A DNA stretch of 64,000 nucleotides from Pelobates cultripes (GCA_933207985.1 OW240913.1:100328092-100392091), one strand, 5' to 3'; shown: positions 45,161 to 57,110, counted from the first letter of the stretch. Numbers and translations are program-made. The notes: generated by a model not told the origin, from the sequence alone.

Positions 45161-46339
45161 GATGTATATAGATCAGTTTACAAGGAGCAATAAGGATACC
45201 TCCTTTTAAAAAAGAGCAGCATTAGGGCTTGCAGCATAAGAATACAAACATTGCGGTTATTGAATATTGTTCAAATTCCATCCATATACATACTGTTTTA
45301 TATTATATATAGGCGGTCTGATTTTAGCATCATATTCGTGGCGCGTTTTCTAAATCACTTTGGAGTCCAGTACTCAACAATCGTTTGAATAAGGTTGAAC
45401 ATCATAAGGGCTTTAGGGAAAGTTGCGATCAGAAGAAAATGTCATCTTTCCAGATAGGTAAAGTGATATTGAAGTGTTGTCCACCGAAGGTGCAATATTC
45501 AATAGCCTAACTGTGCATATGGAACAGAAGTACAGGCCAACAATCCCACCCAGCAGGTGTTTAAGACAATTAGAAATCCTTAAAACTGCTCACAGGTTAC
45601 TAAAAGTAGCAGTCAACTCTTGAGAAAGTGATGTAGTGTGACTATCATAAAGGTCAGAATTCCATCAAGGATAATTTGGTTTCAGCAATTAGGTACAAAT
45701 ATACCCTAATGATTTGAGAGGGACTAACTAGTGCTTTGGGATTCAGATGCCCGCAAGTGTATCCTACATTTAGCTCAAGGTATTTCATTAATTCTGGGGA
45801 ATGTGTAAAGTCATTTGCAGCAGTATAAGTTTTGGTAGCAGAGAAGGTATTTTCAGCATCTCAAACTGCTGACAAACAGAACTTTACCCACACTATAATT
45901 TCCTGAGCTTACATTTACAATATCCGTCCAGTGAACCGCATGTGTGTGGGAGAAATCACAAAAGATGTGAGGCAGAATTGCATAACAAACTTGTGGTTGA
46001 CCTGCAGCAGAAGAAGACCAAGACAGATTTTACTCCATTCAGATAATAGGAAGATGAGGCTACACAGGTTAATCAAAACTAGATGATGGAAGAATTAAAA
46101 TCATTGTAGTGTTTATGGGGTACAAAAGACTTTGGACACAGTCCCTACAGTTTTCGAACGGTTTGACAAAAAATAGGGCTCTTATAGCACCCATAGTCCT
46201 TACTGCTACCTAGATAATGATTTTTTATATTTTTTTTACTGGGTTTAATGCACAACATAGGCGATCAGTTTTATGTCTTTGTTCTGGTGTGTATTGTATG
46301 TCCCTGCATGTCCCAGGCTGTGTTTATATTACTGTCAAG
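45161..46339. other. Intergenic, no gene seen
   Basis: Largely unique-looking AT-rich sequence. No supported ORF. Confidence 0.4.
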
Positions 46340-46775
46340 TAATACCCCTGCGTGCAGTCATTTAGGCAACCACTAGAGGTGCTTCCTGAGGCAGGGATGC
46401 ACAATATGCAGCAGGGGTGTTCAGTGTCTCCATGCCCTCCATGGAGACGCTGGACGTTTCTCATAGAGAAGCACTGAATCAATGCATCTCTATGAGGAGA
46501 TGCAGATTGGCACAGCTCAGGGTCCTGCTATGCATGCACAATAGCTTCACAATGCTTTCCTATGGGAAAGCATTGGATTGGCGGAAATCATCAAATCTGA
46601 TCTCAGCCAAGAGGGAAGAGCCAGCCACAAGGCAACGTGCACAGCGCTATAAAAAAAAAAAAAAAGGGGAGTAAATCAACTTTTGCCTTGCATACAGAGG
46701 GGCTGGCCACCTAAACAGCACTATTGGAACTATAGTGTCAGGAATATGTTTTTATTCTTGACTCTATAGTGTTCA
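46340..46775 (+). mobile_element. T2-like MITE, left end missing
   Basis: Body matches the copies at 23720 and 53175 (CCACTAGAGGTGCTTCCTG, AATGCATCTCTATGAG, GATTGGCACAGC). The right end has the hairpin ACTATAGTGTCAGGAATA / TTCTTGACTCTATAGTGTT. Confidence 0.7.
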
Positions 46776-49256
46776 GACAAGTCCAATGTTCACAAGCTTA
46801 TCACCATCCAAACTGATACAGTGGTGACATTCCTCATTAAATTGTTGAAAACAGTTTATGAGAAAATGGAGAGACTACACTCAACACACTTTTTGCACCA
46901 TGACCACTACAATAAGTTGTATTTGTCACGGTGCTTTGAGTAAAACACTATAGGCTGCATTAACCATGCTGTTTTAATGCTCATACTTTTGTTTTTCAGA
47001 TTTTACAATCACAGAAGTGAGAGCTATGTAGATTGAATTTCATTGGAAAGAAAGGGCAATTTGTCAAAGTACCAGTCAAGTTATAACATTCTGCAGACAC
47101 TTCCAACTGCAGCAAGTTTGCCCTGGGGCAACTTCTATTACTCAGAGTGTTTAGCTTCTACAGTTTCTTTGCCTCAAAAAGACTTCAAAAGGACCTACTA
47201 AAAAGGTGAGACATTATCAGTAACAGTCATAGCTTTATTCATACTTAAGAATCTTCCACCAGCAAACAATACCATATATTTAGGACAGATTTAGGCTAAA
47301 AGCAGGCCCTGTGTGCTGGAGAGATAGATGGTGCCACTTTTTGATCATGTCATATAGTTTAAGTAGCTCAAGGTCATCTAAATGTTATGGGAGGTATATT
47401 AAATAACAGCCACAAATGGGTAACGGCTGTTATGGAACAATCATAATAATCTACTGTATTCTCACTTAGGGAACTAAATGACAAAAGCTTTTTCATTCAA
47501 CTTGTACCCAGTAGGTTTTGAACACGATGTGCAATGGAAATGTAAAGCACAATATTTCGACATTGTAAATTTTCCTTCCTCTGTTTAACCCCCAATCCCT
47601 GAAATGTTTTACAGCGCTGCTAGGAAGGAAGAGATGAAAGTTTTAGCCCTGAATGCACAGTACATTCAGTCATTTGCAGAAACAACAGCCTTTTAGCTCA
47701 GTGTGCTGCCGAAAGACAGAATCTGCCAAGGAAAGGCTTGCCAGAGACGCTTTATACTTTCCCAGCTGAACAGAGCTTTATTTCAGCTAGCTTGAGACAA
47801 CGTTTGTGTTCCCAATTAATCAGGATATCGTGTTTATATCCAGGAGTATTCATTGATTCTTGATGCGGAATTACCTCTAAGACAAATGTCGAACTGACAG
47901 GATGATAAATAACTCTCTATTTATAGCTAGGGCAAACAATGTATGGCCATTAAGCTTCCATGATCCATTGGCAGTTTATGAGTGATGGGCGTTAAAGTCC
48001 AGCTTAATATTTAGTTTTTTTGACGAACCCAGATTTTTAAGGCCAATTCCTCTATGGGTTGCAGTAATTTATTCACCATGCAGGTTGTGAGCAGACAACA
48101 GTGTTGCAAAATGTTAGACACCATAGCAGAGGTGGGAATATGATTTGGTACTTTTTATCAATTCAAGTTAAATCGACAACAAATCACTGCAAAGTAAATA
48201 ATGCAAAACAGAATCTGAAAAAAAGGCCCAAACAGTAACTCATTAACTCACTTATAAACTGAAACCAATTAAAATAAATGGGATTCGCTCAGCTTCAGGT
48301 ATCATAGAATGTATGGAGAATTATACAGACTGATCACAACATTTATAATTTGGTTTCAATTCACCACAATTTGCTAAATAAACCTTATACTCTGGGCTAA
48401 AAATACTGCTATCAATGTATAAATTAATGAATATACTTTGCTAAAGACCACATGACGACTCTGTGGCGGTATCCAGAAATCAGTTCAACTAGCTGTGTGC
48501 AGCCTACTGCCCCACGTAACACCTTAGGCATCCTACGATGTGTGGCGCTGGCATTGTTCGGAAAGGGTTGGAGGAGGTTTGTGTTTTTACAAAATAAGGG
48601 GTGAATTGCAGTCTGGAACACTTTAGATCAGGGCAGCCCAATAGACAGATCCCCAGATGTTGTAGAACTACAACTCCCATGATGCTTTGTCATTCTAAAA
48701 GCATGCCAGTTTGGGATCTACTTAGTGGGCAGCCCGGCTTTAGATTCAATGTACACATGTCAGAATCCACTATTAACAAACTCACACCAGCGGCAGGTCT
48801 AAATTCGAAACAACCAAATGCCAACACTATGCATTCACCTGGGCAATACATTTTTACCGATCAAGCTGCTAGAATATTGGTAAACTGCTTCTGTCCACTG
48901 AATGCAATACTTTCTGTACAGCCTAACGCATTTCTAAATGGTATGCAATGTTAGCAATGAATGTTAAATGCCCTGAAAATTGTATTCTGAAAAGGTTATG
49001 GAGCAATGAATGTCAAGGATAATTAGAGCTGCCATGATGAATCAAACATGAAAATGATACAGTAGCAATATAGCAGAAAGCTAAACATATCAGGAGATAC
49101 AGACATCAGAGTGAGGTAAACATTATTTTGTATCTTTCTTATCTTCAGTTCACGTAAAGATACTTGCTTGCATTGTTTTGCCATGTTTATTTAAAGCGGC
49201 AGTTTCACCCACGCTGAAAAATAAGCATTTCGTAAAGTAAAATCTTAATTTTGACT
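46776..49256. other. Mostly unique sequence, no gene seen
   Basis: No supported coding sequence. About 48630-48735 carries a MITE-like palindrome with ACTACAACTCCCATGATGCT. The stretch at 47590-47990 is listed separately. Confidence 0.45.
47590..47990. other. Candidate conserved noncoding element (speculative)
   Basis: Repeat-free, not simple-sequence, with homeodomain-type ATTAAT/TTAAT cores (CCCAATTAATCAGGATATC) and GATAA words near 47910. It lacks any open frame. This is an impression from composition only. Confidence 0.2.
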
Positions 49257-49615
49257 GTGTTGGACTCTTACTGAAATTCTGACCCAGTCAAGACATATAC
49301 AGAGACAAAGTATGGACTGATTTGTCTCTGTATATTTCCTCTAGCTGAAGCTATAGTGACAGCTGCAGGGAATTGGTTTCATCTATGGAAGATCTTGCAG
49401 GCTCCTCCTCAGACCTCAATGCTGCACTCTCTCCATATTGGCTTCTGGCGTTTAAGCACTAGAAGCTGAAAAGGATCCATAGGAACAAAATGGCCATGCC
49501 TGTGAGGTACTGCTGCAGGTAAGTATATGTCAGATTTACCTGCATACCCCCCTCCCAGCAGTGATGTCAACGAGGTCTTTGAAAATTTTGCAAAGTCCCC
49601 AGATGGTGCTTTAAG
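49257..49615 (+). repeat. Dispersed repeat, copy 2
   Basis: Uninterrupted copy of the family at 9232-9735, with an added inverted block at its start (ACAGAGACAAAGT / TTTGTCTCTGT). Confidence 0.7.
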
Positions 49616-50723
49616 TTTATAAAGAAATTACAGAGGAAGACTTCCATAGTGCAATATCATTAATTGTATTACAATTATTCACATATCAAATAAAAATGTA
49701 ACAATATGCACAGACCAGGACAAGTATGTGCACATAAACCACAGTCTCATTTGAATGCAGATGTGTATGCGCATACACTGCCACACAAAAATGTAATTAC
49801 TTGCATATTCTAACCACCGTACGGTTTCCATTTCTGTTTGGTAAATGGATTCACAATACTGGAGTCCAGCATGAACTGTGTGTTGTGAGAGGGATCAGGT
49901 CGGGCTGGCTGAGGATGATAGAAAACCGACTAAGGCTAGTTGAGGCTCTCTCACTCCTTTCCATCGTCTCTCACAACTTTCCTCTCTGCTAAGATTGCTC
50001 TACAACAGAAGGACGTGTACTCCCTTCCACCCTGCACGGCCACAATATGACAGGGGCAAAGTCCACTATGTAGTTAAAGGTCTGAGGAAGTATTGTGCTT
50101 TTCATAGGATCTTACTTAAAACTGTGCTCACAAAACAGCTAGAAACCTAGGAGGTGAAAAGAGGTCACAGTGCTTACACATGACAGATGCATTGTTGCCA
50201 TATGGGCAGGAGATGTCTACTACCTTATACCAAACCCACTCCTGATAAAATACTGACTCTTAGGTGTGGGTTAATATGTCCACAGCTTTAGTTTTATTAT
50301 AATCATAATAACAACAACAATAACAGATGAATAAAAACAACTTTTTAAAGTAATTGCCCACCCCCAAATCCTCAGCCATCCAACATTATCATTACCTCAC
50401 ATATCAAATCACAAGGCAATGACCCACGACATAACATAACATAACATAGTATAACAATCACATTAATATAACAAACAAGATCCAACATTTTCCACATGAT
50501 CCTGGCAGGGGTATACCTTGATACGCCTATACCACTCGGGTTCTGAGCTACCAACGAGCTTGAAACCCACCAACATCTTACCAACAGGTAACCGACCATA
50601 TTAACCAGCCAACTAACTTCTCTTGTTCTTCACTAACCTAAGCAGGCCCGTTATCCCCTTAACCTTCCTTATACCAGCCCGCCACAAGCTCAGACCTTGA
50701 ACCCTTAAGCCGCCTCAGCTCCG
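49616..50723. other. Intergenic; right part likely the 3' UTR of the Ngaro remnant
   Basis: No gene. Directly past the hydrolase stop (50724) on the minus strand, sequence down to about 50300 may be the retroelement's tail. ACATAACATAACATA at about 50431 is a small tandem repeat. Confidence 0.4.
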
Positions 50724-51365
50724 TCACCCCGAAGACTTGGCCAGACCTTCCTGCAGCCCTAAATTAAACAAATCACATCCCACCTGTAAGAGAGGCACCC
50801 CATCCTGTCTGAAATAGCCATGTAGCACTTACCTTTCTCCAGCGCCAGACTTCCTTGGCACTGGGGATCCCTTCGCCCCGATCCCCCTCTCGGCTCCGAA
50901 TGCGCATGCGCGGCAAGAGCCGCGCGCACATTGAAACCGCCCATAGGAAAGCATTACTCAATGCTTTCCTATGGACGTCCAGCATCTTAGTGAGAATCGC
51001 AGAAGCGCCTCTAGCGGCTGTCAGTGAGACAGCCACTAGAGGCTGGATTAACCCTCAGTGAAACATAGCAATTCAACCCCAGGGATCCAGGTCCAAATCG
51101 TATTCACATCCTGCTTCATTCTCTTAACTAATGGCAGTTGCAGGATAAGTCCAAGGTCATTACCGTCCGCATGCAGCACAAGCACATCCGGCCGCCTACC
51201 CCCCGCTACCATACTAAGGACTTCATTACATACGTCCCGCCAGCCATAACCCCTGTAACCAAACCATTGCAACTTAATCCGGTCCTCAGGAAAGCCCAGC
51301 TGCAGACCCCAGAAACAAGCTGCAGCTCTCCTCTTGGCCCTTGCTTGCGACGTCATCATGCGCAT
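50724..51365 (-). pseudogene. SGNH hydrolase remnant of a Ngaro/DIRS-like retroelement
   Basis: The minus strand from 51365 encodes FWGLQLGFPEDRIKLQWFGY, RRPDVLVLHADGNDLG (GxND block of SGNH hydrolases) and TIWTWIPGVELL. It is broken by a T2 fragment, then resumes as FRQDGVPLLQVGCDLFNLG, QEGLAKSSG and a stop at 50724. Vertebrate Ngaro-type elements are known to carry such a hydrolase. In the last block the catalytic His of DGVHL appears as Pro (DGVPL). About 40 residues are missing at the T2. It is non-functional. Confidence 0.75.
50825..51072 (-). mobile_element. T2 MITE fragment inside the hydrolase
   Basis: Carries the T2 core GGAAAGCATT...AATGCTTTCC hairpin, GCCTCTAGCGGCTGTCA and GAGACAGCCACTAGAGGC. 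Both ends lack the TTAA termini, so the copy is truncated on both sides. Confidence 0.7.
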
Positions 51366-51857
51366 TCAGCCGGTCGCATAGGAAAGCATTTACAATGCTT
51401 TCCTATGGACGCTTGCGTGCTCTCACTGTGATATTCACAGTGAGAAGCACGCAAGCGCCTCTAGCGGCTGTCAATGAGACAGCCACTAGAGGCTCTGGAG
51501 GCTGGATTATCTCTGAAACTGCTATGTTTATAAAAAAAAGGGTTAATCCTAGAGGTGAAAAAATATACAAACAGAGCCTAGCGCTTATTATACAACAAAC
51601 AGAAATACTTATTGTGATAAACTTTATACCATTTAGCTGCTAAACATTCATATGATCCCTTTCAATATCATCAGTACAAAAAACAGATAAAAAATAAATA
51701 GAGAATGTAGCGCTTTAAATATATAAAAGGTGACACTAAGTATTTAAAGCGCTACATTCTCTATTTATTTTTTATCTTTTTTTAATCCTAGAGGTACCTG
51801 GCACCCAGACCACTTCATAAAGCTGAAGTAGTCAGGGTGCCTAGAGTGGTCCTTTAA
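51340..51857 (-). mobile_element. T2 MITE in the Ngaro remnant
   Basis: Right end GAGTGGTCCTTTAA (TTAA 51854-51857) with hairpin GGCACCCAGACCACTTC / GTAGTCAGGGTGCC. The left end is truncated at GCGCATTCAGCC. It separates the hydrolase part from the reverse transcriptase part and is itself interrupted at 51557-51781. Confidence 0.8.
51557..51781 (-). mobile_element. 225-bp retroposon-like insertion, 14-bp duplication
   Basis: TTAATCCTAGAGGT occurs exactly at 51543-51556 and 51782-51795. The insert ends in a T run (a poly(A) tail on the minus strand) and contains a perfect 37-bp inverted repeat (51685-51721 and 51741-51777) around a 19-base loop. The long duplication and A-tail point to LINE-mediated insertion. 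The family is not recognised. Confidence 0.82.
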
Positions 51858-52088
51858 CGTCTCAAAATACAAGCAACAGATGGAACAGCCCATAATGAGG
51901 CAAAGATCCATGAAGTAATGGCCCTCGAAGAAACACCTCAGCAGGTGATAACACTCTGGGTGCACGGGCAACAGCCAGAATGCCGCCTTGTTGTCCACCA
52001 GCACCCCCCACCCGGCCTTCTTAACCAACTCAACAGCTTGGTCGCATGATGCATACAAGAACAGATCTCCGGCAATGTGGTCATTCAC
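51858..52088 (-). pseudogene. Reverse transcriptase remnant, Ngaro/DIRS-like
   Basis: The minus strand encodes LVDNKAAFWLLPVHPECYHL, CFFEGHYFMDL and MGCSICCLYFET, which correspond to the RT palm region of tyrosine-recombinase retrotransposons (D-AFRLLPVHP and PMGCS-S--FE). Asn and Lys stand near the expected catalytic Asp, and only about 75 residues remain. It lies on the 5' side of the hydrolase remnant; RNase H and recombinase parts are not seen. Confidence 0.72.
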
Positions 52089-52661
52089 AGAAGCTCAATC
52101 ACAATCAGGCTCCCCTTAGGCCTGCCTTCAAGCCCTGTCAAGGCCCCCCTCTGCTAAGCTGTGATTTTCTCCTTTGGACTACATTTTGTGAACCTTTGCT
52201 CATTGAACCTCTGATCACTGAATACTGAATTCTTTGTTTGTTACTAAACAGACAATTATTGGAAATTGAATGGACATTTTAGACCAAAATAGCTGATCTG
52301 AAAAAAATAAATAACACTATCACAGTGAGTAAAGTTGAAGTATACGCTCAAAGATGTGCTGGATTTTTTTTTAGTTATAATGAAAACAGAATTGTGCTTC
52401 ACACAAATACTCAAGGCTGATTTAAGCATTTAACACACAATGAATGAGGTAGGTTTGTCAAGTGCTTTCTTGGCAAATTAATCACTATTTCAGGCTGATT
52501 GATAACATATGAAGAGCCCTGTAGTATGCAGCAGGTGGGAACATGATCAAGGTTGTTTGGTACTTATTTGGGATGCATACTTTATAGATCTGATTTCTGG
52601 CACAGATCACATCAATGCAATATATACAAATCCAAACAGGATAGATGAGATAAACAAATAA

Positions 52662-52662
<1 letters not shown>
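52089..52662. other. Intergenic, no gene seen
   Basis: No recognised feature. Confidence 0.4.

Positions 52663-52711
<49 letters not shown>
52663..52711 (+). repeat. (TA)n(CA)n microsatellite
   Basis: A TA run followed by a CA run. Confidence 0.95.
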
Positions 52712-53174
52712 GTTGAACTGGTAACAGTTTCGGGTGGATGTCTCTCCCTCAGATGAAAAACAAAGACCTTATTGTTTTTCGCGAGTAAGTTAGTTTTGCG
52801 AAAAGGAAAAGAACAAATCTTCCACACAAGCCTCATCTCTCTAATTTAGTTTAAACATAGTTCCCAGATAAAAGAATAGCCATTCACAGAGGGGTATCTC
52901 TTTTATACCCTGAACATAAAAAAATAACAATAATAATATATAAAAAGAAAAGGACGAAAATAAACTGACAATTATCATGAAACAAAGATTTGAAGAATTA
53001 GGAGTTTGGTATATTCAGCTAACTTGTGAAAAACCTCATCTGCTCATTTTGGTACAATTCCACAGGACAATACGCAGCTATGTAAACTAAAATAAGTATT
53101 TTTAGAAATCACGCAGACTTTTCAAAAGACCAGAAGGGCCTTGAAACAAACATTTGGGGATTCATTCACTAAAT
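52712..53174. other. Intergenic, no gene seen
   Basis: AT-rich. Nothing recognised. Confidence 0.4.
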
Positions 53175-53742
53175 ATAAAAGGGACACTATAGTCACCAGA
53201 ACAACTGTTCTGGTGAGTATAATCATTACCTTCAGACTTTTTGCAATCAACACTGTCTTTTCAGAGAGAATGCATTGTTTACATTACAGCCTAGGGATAC
53301 CTCCACTGGTCAATCCTCAGATGGCTATTAGAGGTTCTTCCTGGGGCATTGCTGCACAGTGTGACTGCTATTCCGATTCTCCACTCTTTCCATGGAGAAA
53401 CTGAACTTTCTTCATGGAGCTGCATTGATTCAATGCATCTCTATGAGAAGATGCTGATCGGCCAGGGCTGTGTTTTGCTTGTGCTGACTCTGCCCCTGAT
53501 CTGCCTCATTGACAAGCTCAGCCAATCAAATGTATTTCTATGGGAAAGCATTGTGATTGGCTCAGTTCATAACTTCTGGTGATGTCAGTCAAGCAGGCAG
53601 ATCAAGGGCAGTGCCAGCAGCAAACTGGAATAAATGTAATATTTGCTATATTTAGGGGGGCAAGGGGGCCAGATGATGTTTTTAACACTATAGGGTCAGG
53701 AACACAAGTTTGTATTCCTGACCCTAAAAAGAGTTCCTTTAA
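53175..53742 (+). mobile_element. T2-like MITE, near full length
   Basis: Left AAAAGGGACACTATAGTCAC, whose TTAA has mutated; right hairpin ACTATAGGGTCAGGAACACA / TGTATTCCTGACCCTAAA ending TTCCTTTAA at 53742. Best copy of the subfamily also seen at 23720 and 46340. Confidence 0.82.
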
Positions 53743-53889
53743 GCTACAGTGGTTTGATATCAGACATGCAAAAACTAAGTCAAATAGAGTTTGAACAAAT
53801 ATAATCATGCAACACAATCAACTTGTAGCATATGTCTAAAAGGTATCGTATTGGCAGTTTCTCCAAAACGGTTGTCAACACACGGTTTA

Positions 53890-53957
53890 TTAAAGGACCA
53901 CTATAGTGCCAGGAAAATAAACTCGTTTTCCTGGCACTATAGTGCCCTGAGGGTGCT
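53890..53957 (+). mobile_element. T2 terminal hairpin (solo end)
   Basis: TTAAAGGACCACTATAGTGC followed by the inverted arms CAGGAAAAT / GTTTTCCTGGCACTATAGTG. The rest of the T2 is replaced by a LINE end. Confidence 0.75.
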
Positions 53958-54492
53958 ACAATGTAATTACAGGACCCACCATTGTGACATGCTTAAAGAA
54001 CTAAACTGGCTGTTGCTGGAATCCAGACACACCCTTCATCTTTCCAGCCTTGTGTTTAAGAGCTTTTCTGGGAAACTCCCACCCTATCTGAGCAAAATGC
54101 TCTCCTCAGCTTTTCCTACCTCCTATAACCTCCGATCTAGAACCAGCACTTTATTTAGTCTACCTCAATACAAAAAGAAAGCAGCCCGATCCTCCTTCTC
54201 CTACAGAGCGCCGCAATTCTGGAACGACCTCCCGCACACTTTAAAATCTTCCCCAAGCCCAAAGTCCTTTAAGAGATCCCTCTCTACAAACCTCAAAACA
54301 GAATGCACATGTCATGGGTGATTATATATTTCCTACGGTAAATTGTGTATATATTGTGTATTAATATTGTTTTTGTATTGTATTTTATTATACCCTAACG
54401 TAACAATGCAATGTTTTGTGGACCCAGGACATACTTGAAAACTAGAGAAATCTCAATGTATCTTTCCTGGTAAAATATTTTATAAATTATAT

Positions 54493-54500
<8 letters not shown>
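53958..54500 (+). mobile_element. Rex1/L2-like LINE 3' end
   Basis: An open frame to 54321 encodes LKELNWLLLESRHTLHLSSL, FKSFSGKLPPYLSKML, APQFWNDLPHTLKSSPSPK and FKRSLSTNLK, a non-LTR reverse transcriptase C-terminus. The 3' UTR contains GGACCCAGGACATACTTGAA and ends CCTGGTAAAATATTTTATAA. The clade (Rex1 or L2) is a judgement from appearance. Confidence 0.78.

Positions 54501-54576
<76 letters not shown>
54495..54576 (+). repeat. (AT)n(AC)n(AT)n microsatellite
   Basis: A long AT run, an AC run, then AT again, directly after the LINE 3' end. Confidence 0.95.
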
Positions 54577-54578
<2 letters not shown>

Positions 54579-54654
54579 AAATTTCACCCTGGCATCTGGG
54601 ATTTGTCAGCCCTTTGCCAAGCCACATAGGAAACATTAAAGATGGCCACCACGG

Positions 54655-54945
54655 AGAGTGAACAAGCTCACTGATACACGCTTACTACAGACAGGCACAC
54701 TGACACACACACACACACACACGAGCTTACTGCAGACATGCTCACTGAACCACACACAAGCTCCCTACAGACATGCTCACTGAACCACACACAAGCTTAC
54801 TACAGACAAGCTCACTGATGCACACATGCTCACTACACACAACTCACTACAGACAGACAAGCTCACTAACACACATGCTCACTACAGACAAGTTTAGTGA
54901 GACACACTCAAGCTCACTCAGTAGCAGGCACATACACATACAAGA
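54655..54945 (+). repeat. AAGCTCACTACAGACATGCTCACTGA minisatellite
   Basis: Degenerate units mixing AAGCTCACTACAGACA, TGCTCACTGA and ACACACAC. The open frames are low-complexity. Confidence 0.8.
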
Positions 54946-55267
54946 TCACTCTGCCATGCCATATTGGAAGCCTACCTAGTACTGGAGGCTGTTGCGGTGG
55001 GAGAACTAGGAGGCCATTTTCAGGCCTCTTTCTGCAGCAAGGTCCTCTGCTAGAGAGTGGGGGCGAAGATCTACATAGGGGCAGAGCTTGCATACAGGGA
55101 GGCAATCTTCCATGCATAAGGGATACAACATTACAAAAGTGTTTAAATAACCCCAAGCTCAATTAAGTTAATTGAAAAGTATCATTACATACAGACTGCC
55201 CCATCCAGACACAGCCTGGCCAATACACACACTTACCAACAGCAGCCTGGATGCCTCAGTAATTACA

Positions 55268-55850
55268 CATTGAAATTTGAAATGGGTTATGTTGCCTTCG
55301 AGACAGTATGGCTGCCCAGGAATGAAAATTACCCCCATCATGGCATACCATTTGAAAGGGTATTCAAAATGGTTTATGTCACAAATCCTGGCCAAAGTTG
55401 GCGTTCAGATTTGTTTTGTCTTTTCCTTTTTACACAAATAAACTGCCTTTTCACTTATGATATCATCAGCATTATATGGTTTATTATATTTGTGTTCAGT
55501 AATATCTCACGAGTACAACAGTAACTCCATGTCAAGATTTTATGGTGTTTTGGAAAGGTACAGGGTAAAATCTAAGACTTGCCCATTTCCATTTTTGCAC
55601 ATTGAAATTTGTCAGATTGTTATGTTACCTTTGAGAACCGTATGGCAGCCCATGAATGAAAATTACCCCCATCATGGCATATCATTTGAAAACAGACAAC
55701 CCAGGGTATTCAAAATGGGGTTTGTCCTTACTTTATTAGCAGTCACTTGGTCACAAACCCTAGCCAAAGTTGGTGGTCATATTTGTTGGTTTGTTTATTT
55801 TTTTGTTTATTTTTTTATTTTTTTTATTTTTCTTTTCACACAAAAACAAA
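55268..55850 (+). repeat. 332-bp tandem repeat, about 1.8 units
   Basis: CATTGAAATTTG starts at 55268 and again at 55600. Both units carry GTATGGC(T/A)GCCCA(G/T)GAATGA, AAAATTACCCCCATCATGGC and CAAAATGG. A third, isolated unit is at 40940-41255. The conserved blocks across units suggest recent or constrained spread. Confidence 0.88.
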
Positions 55851-56605
55851 TAGCCAGTTCAGGTATTTCAAGTGTTCTAGCTCAAGCATACCTGGTGCAA
55901 CTAATGAAGCCCTTGATTAGTTGCATCAGGTGTGCTTGATACCCGTTTTGCATATTTGTATTGTTGTGAGGGATTCTATTCAGGGAGTTGACTAATTTTG
56001 AGACTGGATAAGTCATTATAAGCTGCATTTTTAGTTTGGGGAAACCACTTAAAGCATTCATTGCGTTGTGCTATTTCAAATGCTTTTGCTTGATTTTCAT
56101 TGCAAACAGCCGATGTACAGAACTGTACAGGAGCTATTATTCCCATAGATGAAACATTGCCTCTAGGTTTATGTATTTCAGTACTAAAATGCCAAAGCAG
56201 TCATGTCTATGCTTTAATCCCTCTGTGCAAGGTACGATTAGTCCTACATTCTTCCTCATTTTATTTAAATAAGCAGTAAATATAATAATGTTACATCTAG
56301 AAAATTAGATTTTTTTGGAAGATTAAAAAATGAAAATGTCTGCTTGTTGTACGTCAACGTTCATTAAAAGAAGTTAAAACAGATTTATAAAAAATAAAAA
56401 AAATTACATTTCCATTTTACTTCTTGTTGTGGTTTTAGATTGGTTCTTAATGAAACTTGTTCAACAGCTTATAGCAAGATTTCTGAATGTATCAAATTTT
56501 GTGGAGAAAAACAAATCTCTTTTTTCGATAAGCTCTATAGAAGAATATCATTGTTGATACATGGAGGAAATTGCTGGTTTGTAAAGTTTATTATTTTAAA
56601 TTTGT
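55851..56605. other. Intergenic, no gene seen
   Basis: AT-rich. Nothing recognised. Confidence 0.4.
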
Positions 56606-57110
56606 TTAAAGGACCACTCTAGGCACCCAGACCACTTCTGCTTAATGAAGTGCCTGGGTGCCAGGTCCAGCTAGGGTTAACCCATTTTTTTTTTTATAAA
56701 CATTGCAGTTTCAGAGAAACTGCTATGTTTATTAATGAGTTAAGCCTTCCCCCTAATCCTCTAGTGGCAGTCTCATTGACAGCCACTAGAGGCGCTTGCG
56801 TGCTTCTCACTGTGATTTTCACAGTGAGAGCACGCAAGCGTCCATAGCAAAGCATTGTAAATGCTTTCCTATGAGACCGGCTGAATGCGCGCGCAGCTCT
56901 TGCCGCGCGTGCGCATTCAGCCGGCGGGGCGGATCGGAGGAGGAGAGAAGGAGGAGAGCTCTCCGCCCAGCGCTGGAAAAAGGTAAGTTTTAACCCCTTT
57001 CCCCTTTCCAGAGCCGGGCGGGAGGGGGTCCCTGATGGTGGGGGCACCCTCAGGGCACTATAGTGCCAGGAAAACAAGTATGTTTTCCTGGCACTATAGT
57101 GGTCCTTTAA
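56606..57110 (+). mobile_element. T2 MITE, full length (505 bp)
   Basis: TTAA at both ends. Left hairpin GGCACCCAGACCACTTC... / GAAGTGCCTGGGTGCC, right hairpin ACTATAGTGCCAGGAAAAC / GTTTTCCTGGCACTATAGT. The interior has GCCTCTAGTGGCTGTCA and TGCGTGCTTCTCACTGTGA palindromes and the GGAAAGCATT hairpin. Open frames across it are by-products of the repeat. Confidence 0.92.

Noticed and set aside
53880..53945. Stem-loop followed by T-rich sequence as a transcription terminator
   Set aside because: This is a T2 transposon end hairpin in a eukaryotic genome.
56694..57077. 127-codon frame and similar frames at 63114-63392 and 50773-51036
   Set aside because: All fall in T2 MITE interiors and are shared between copies because of the repeat, not a gene.
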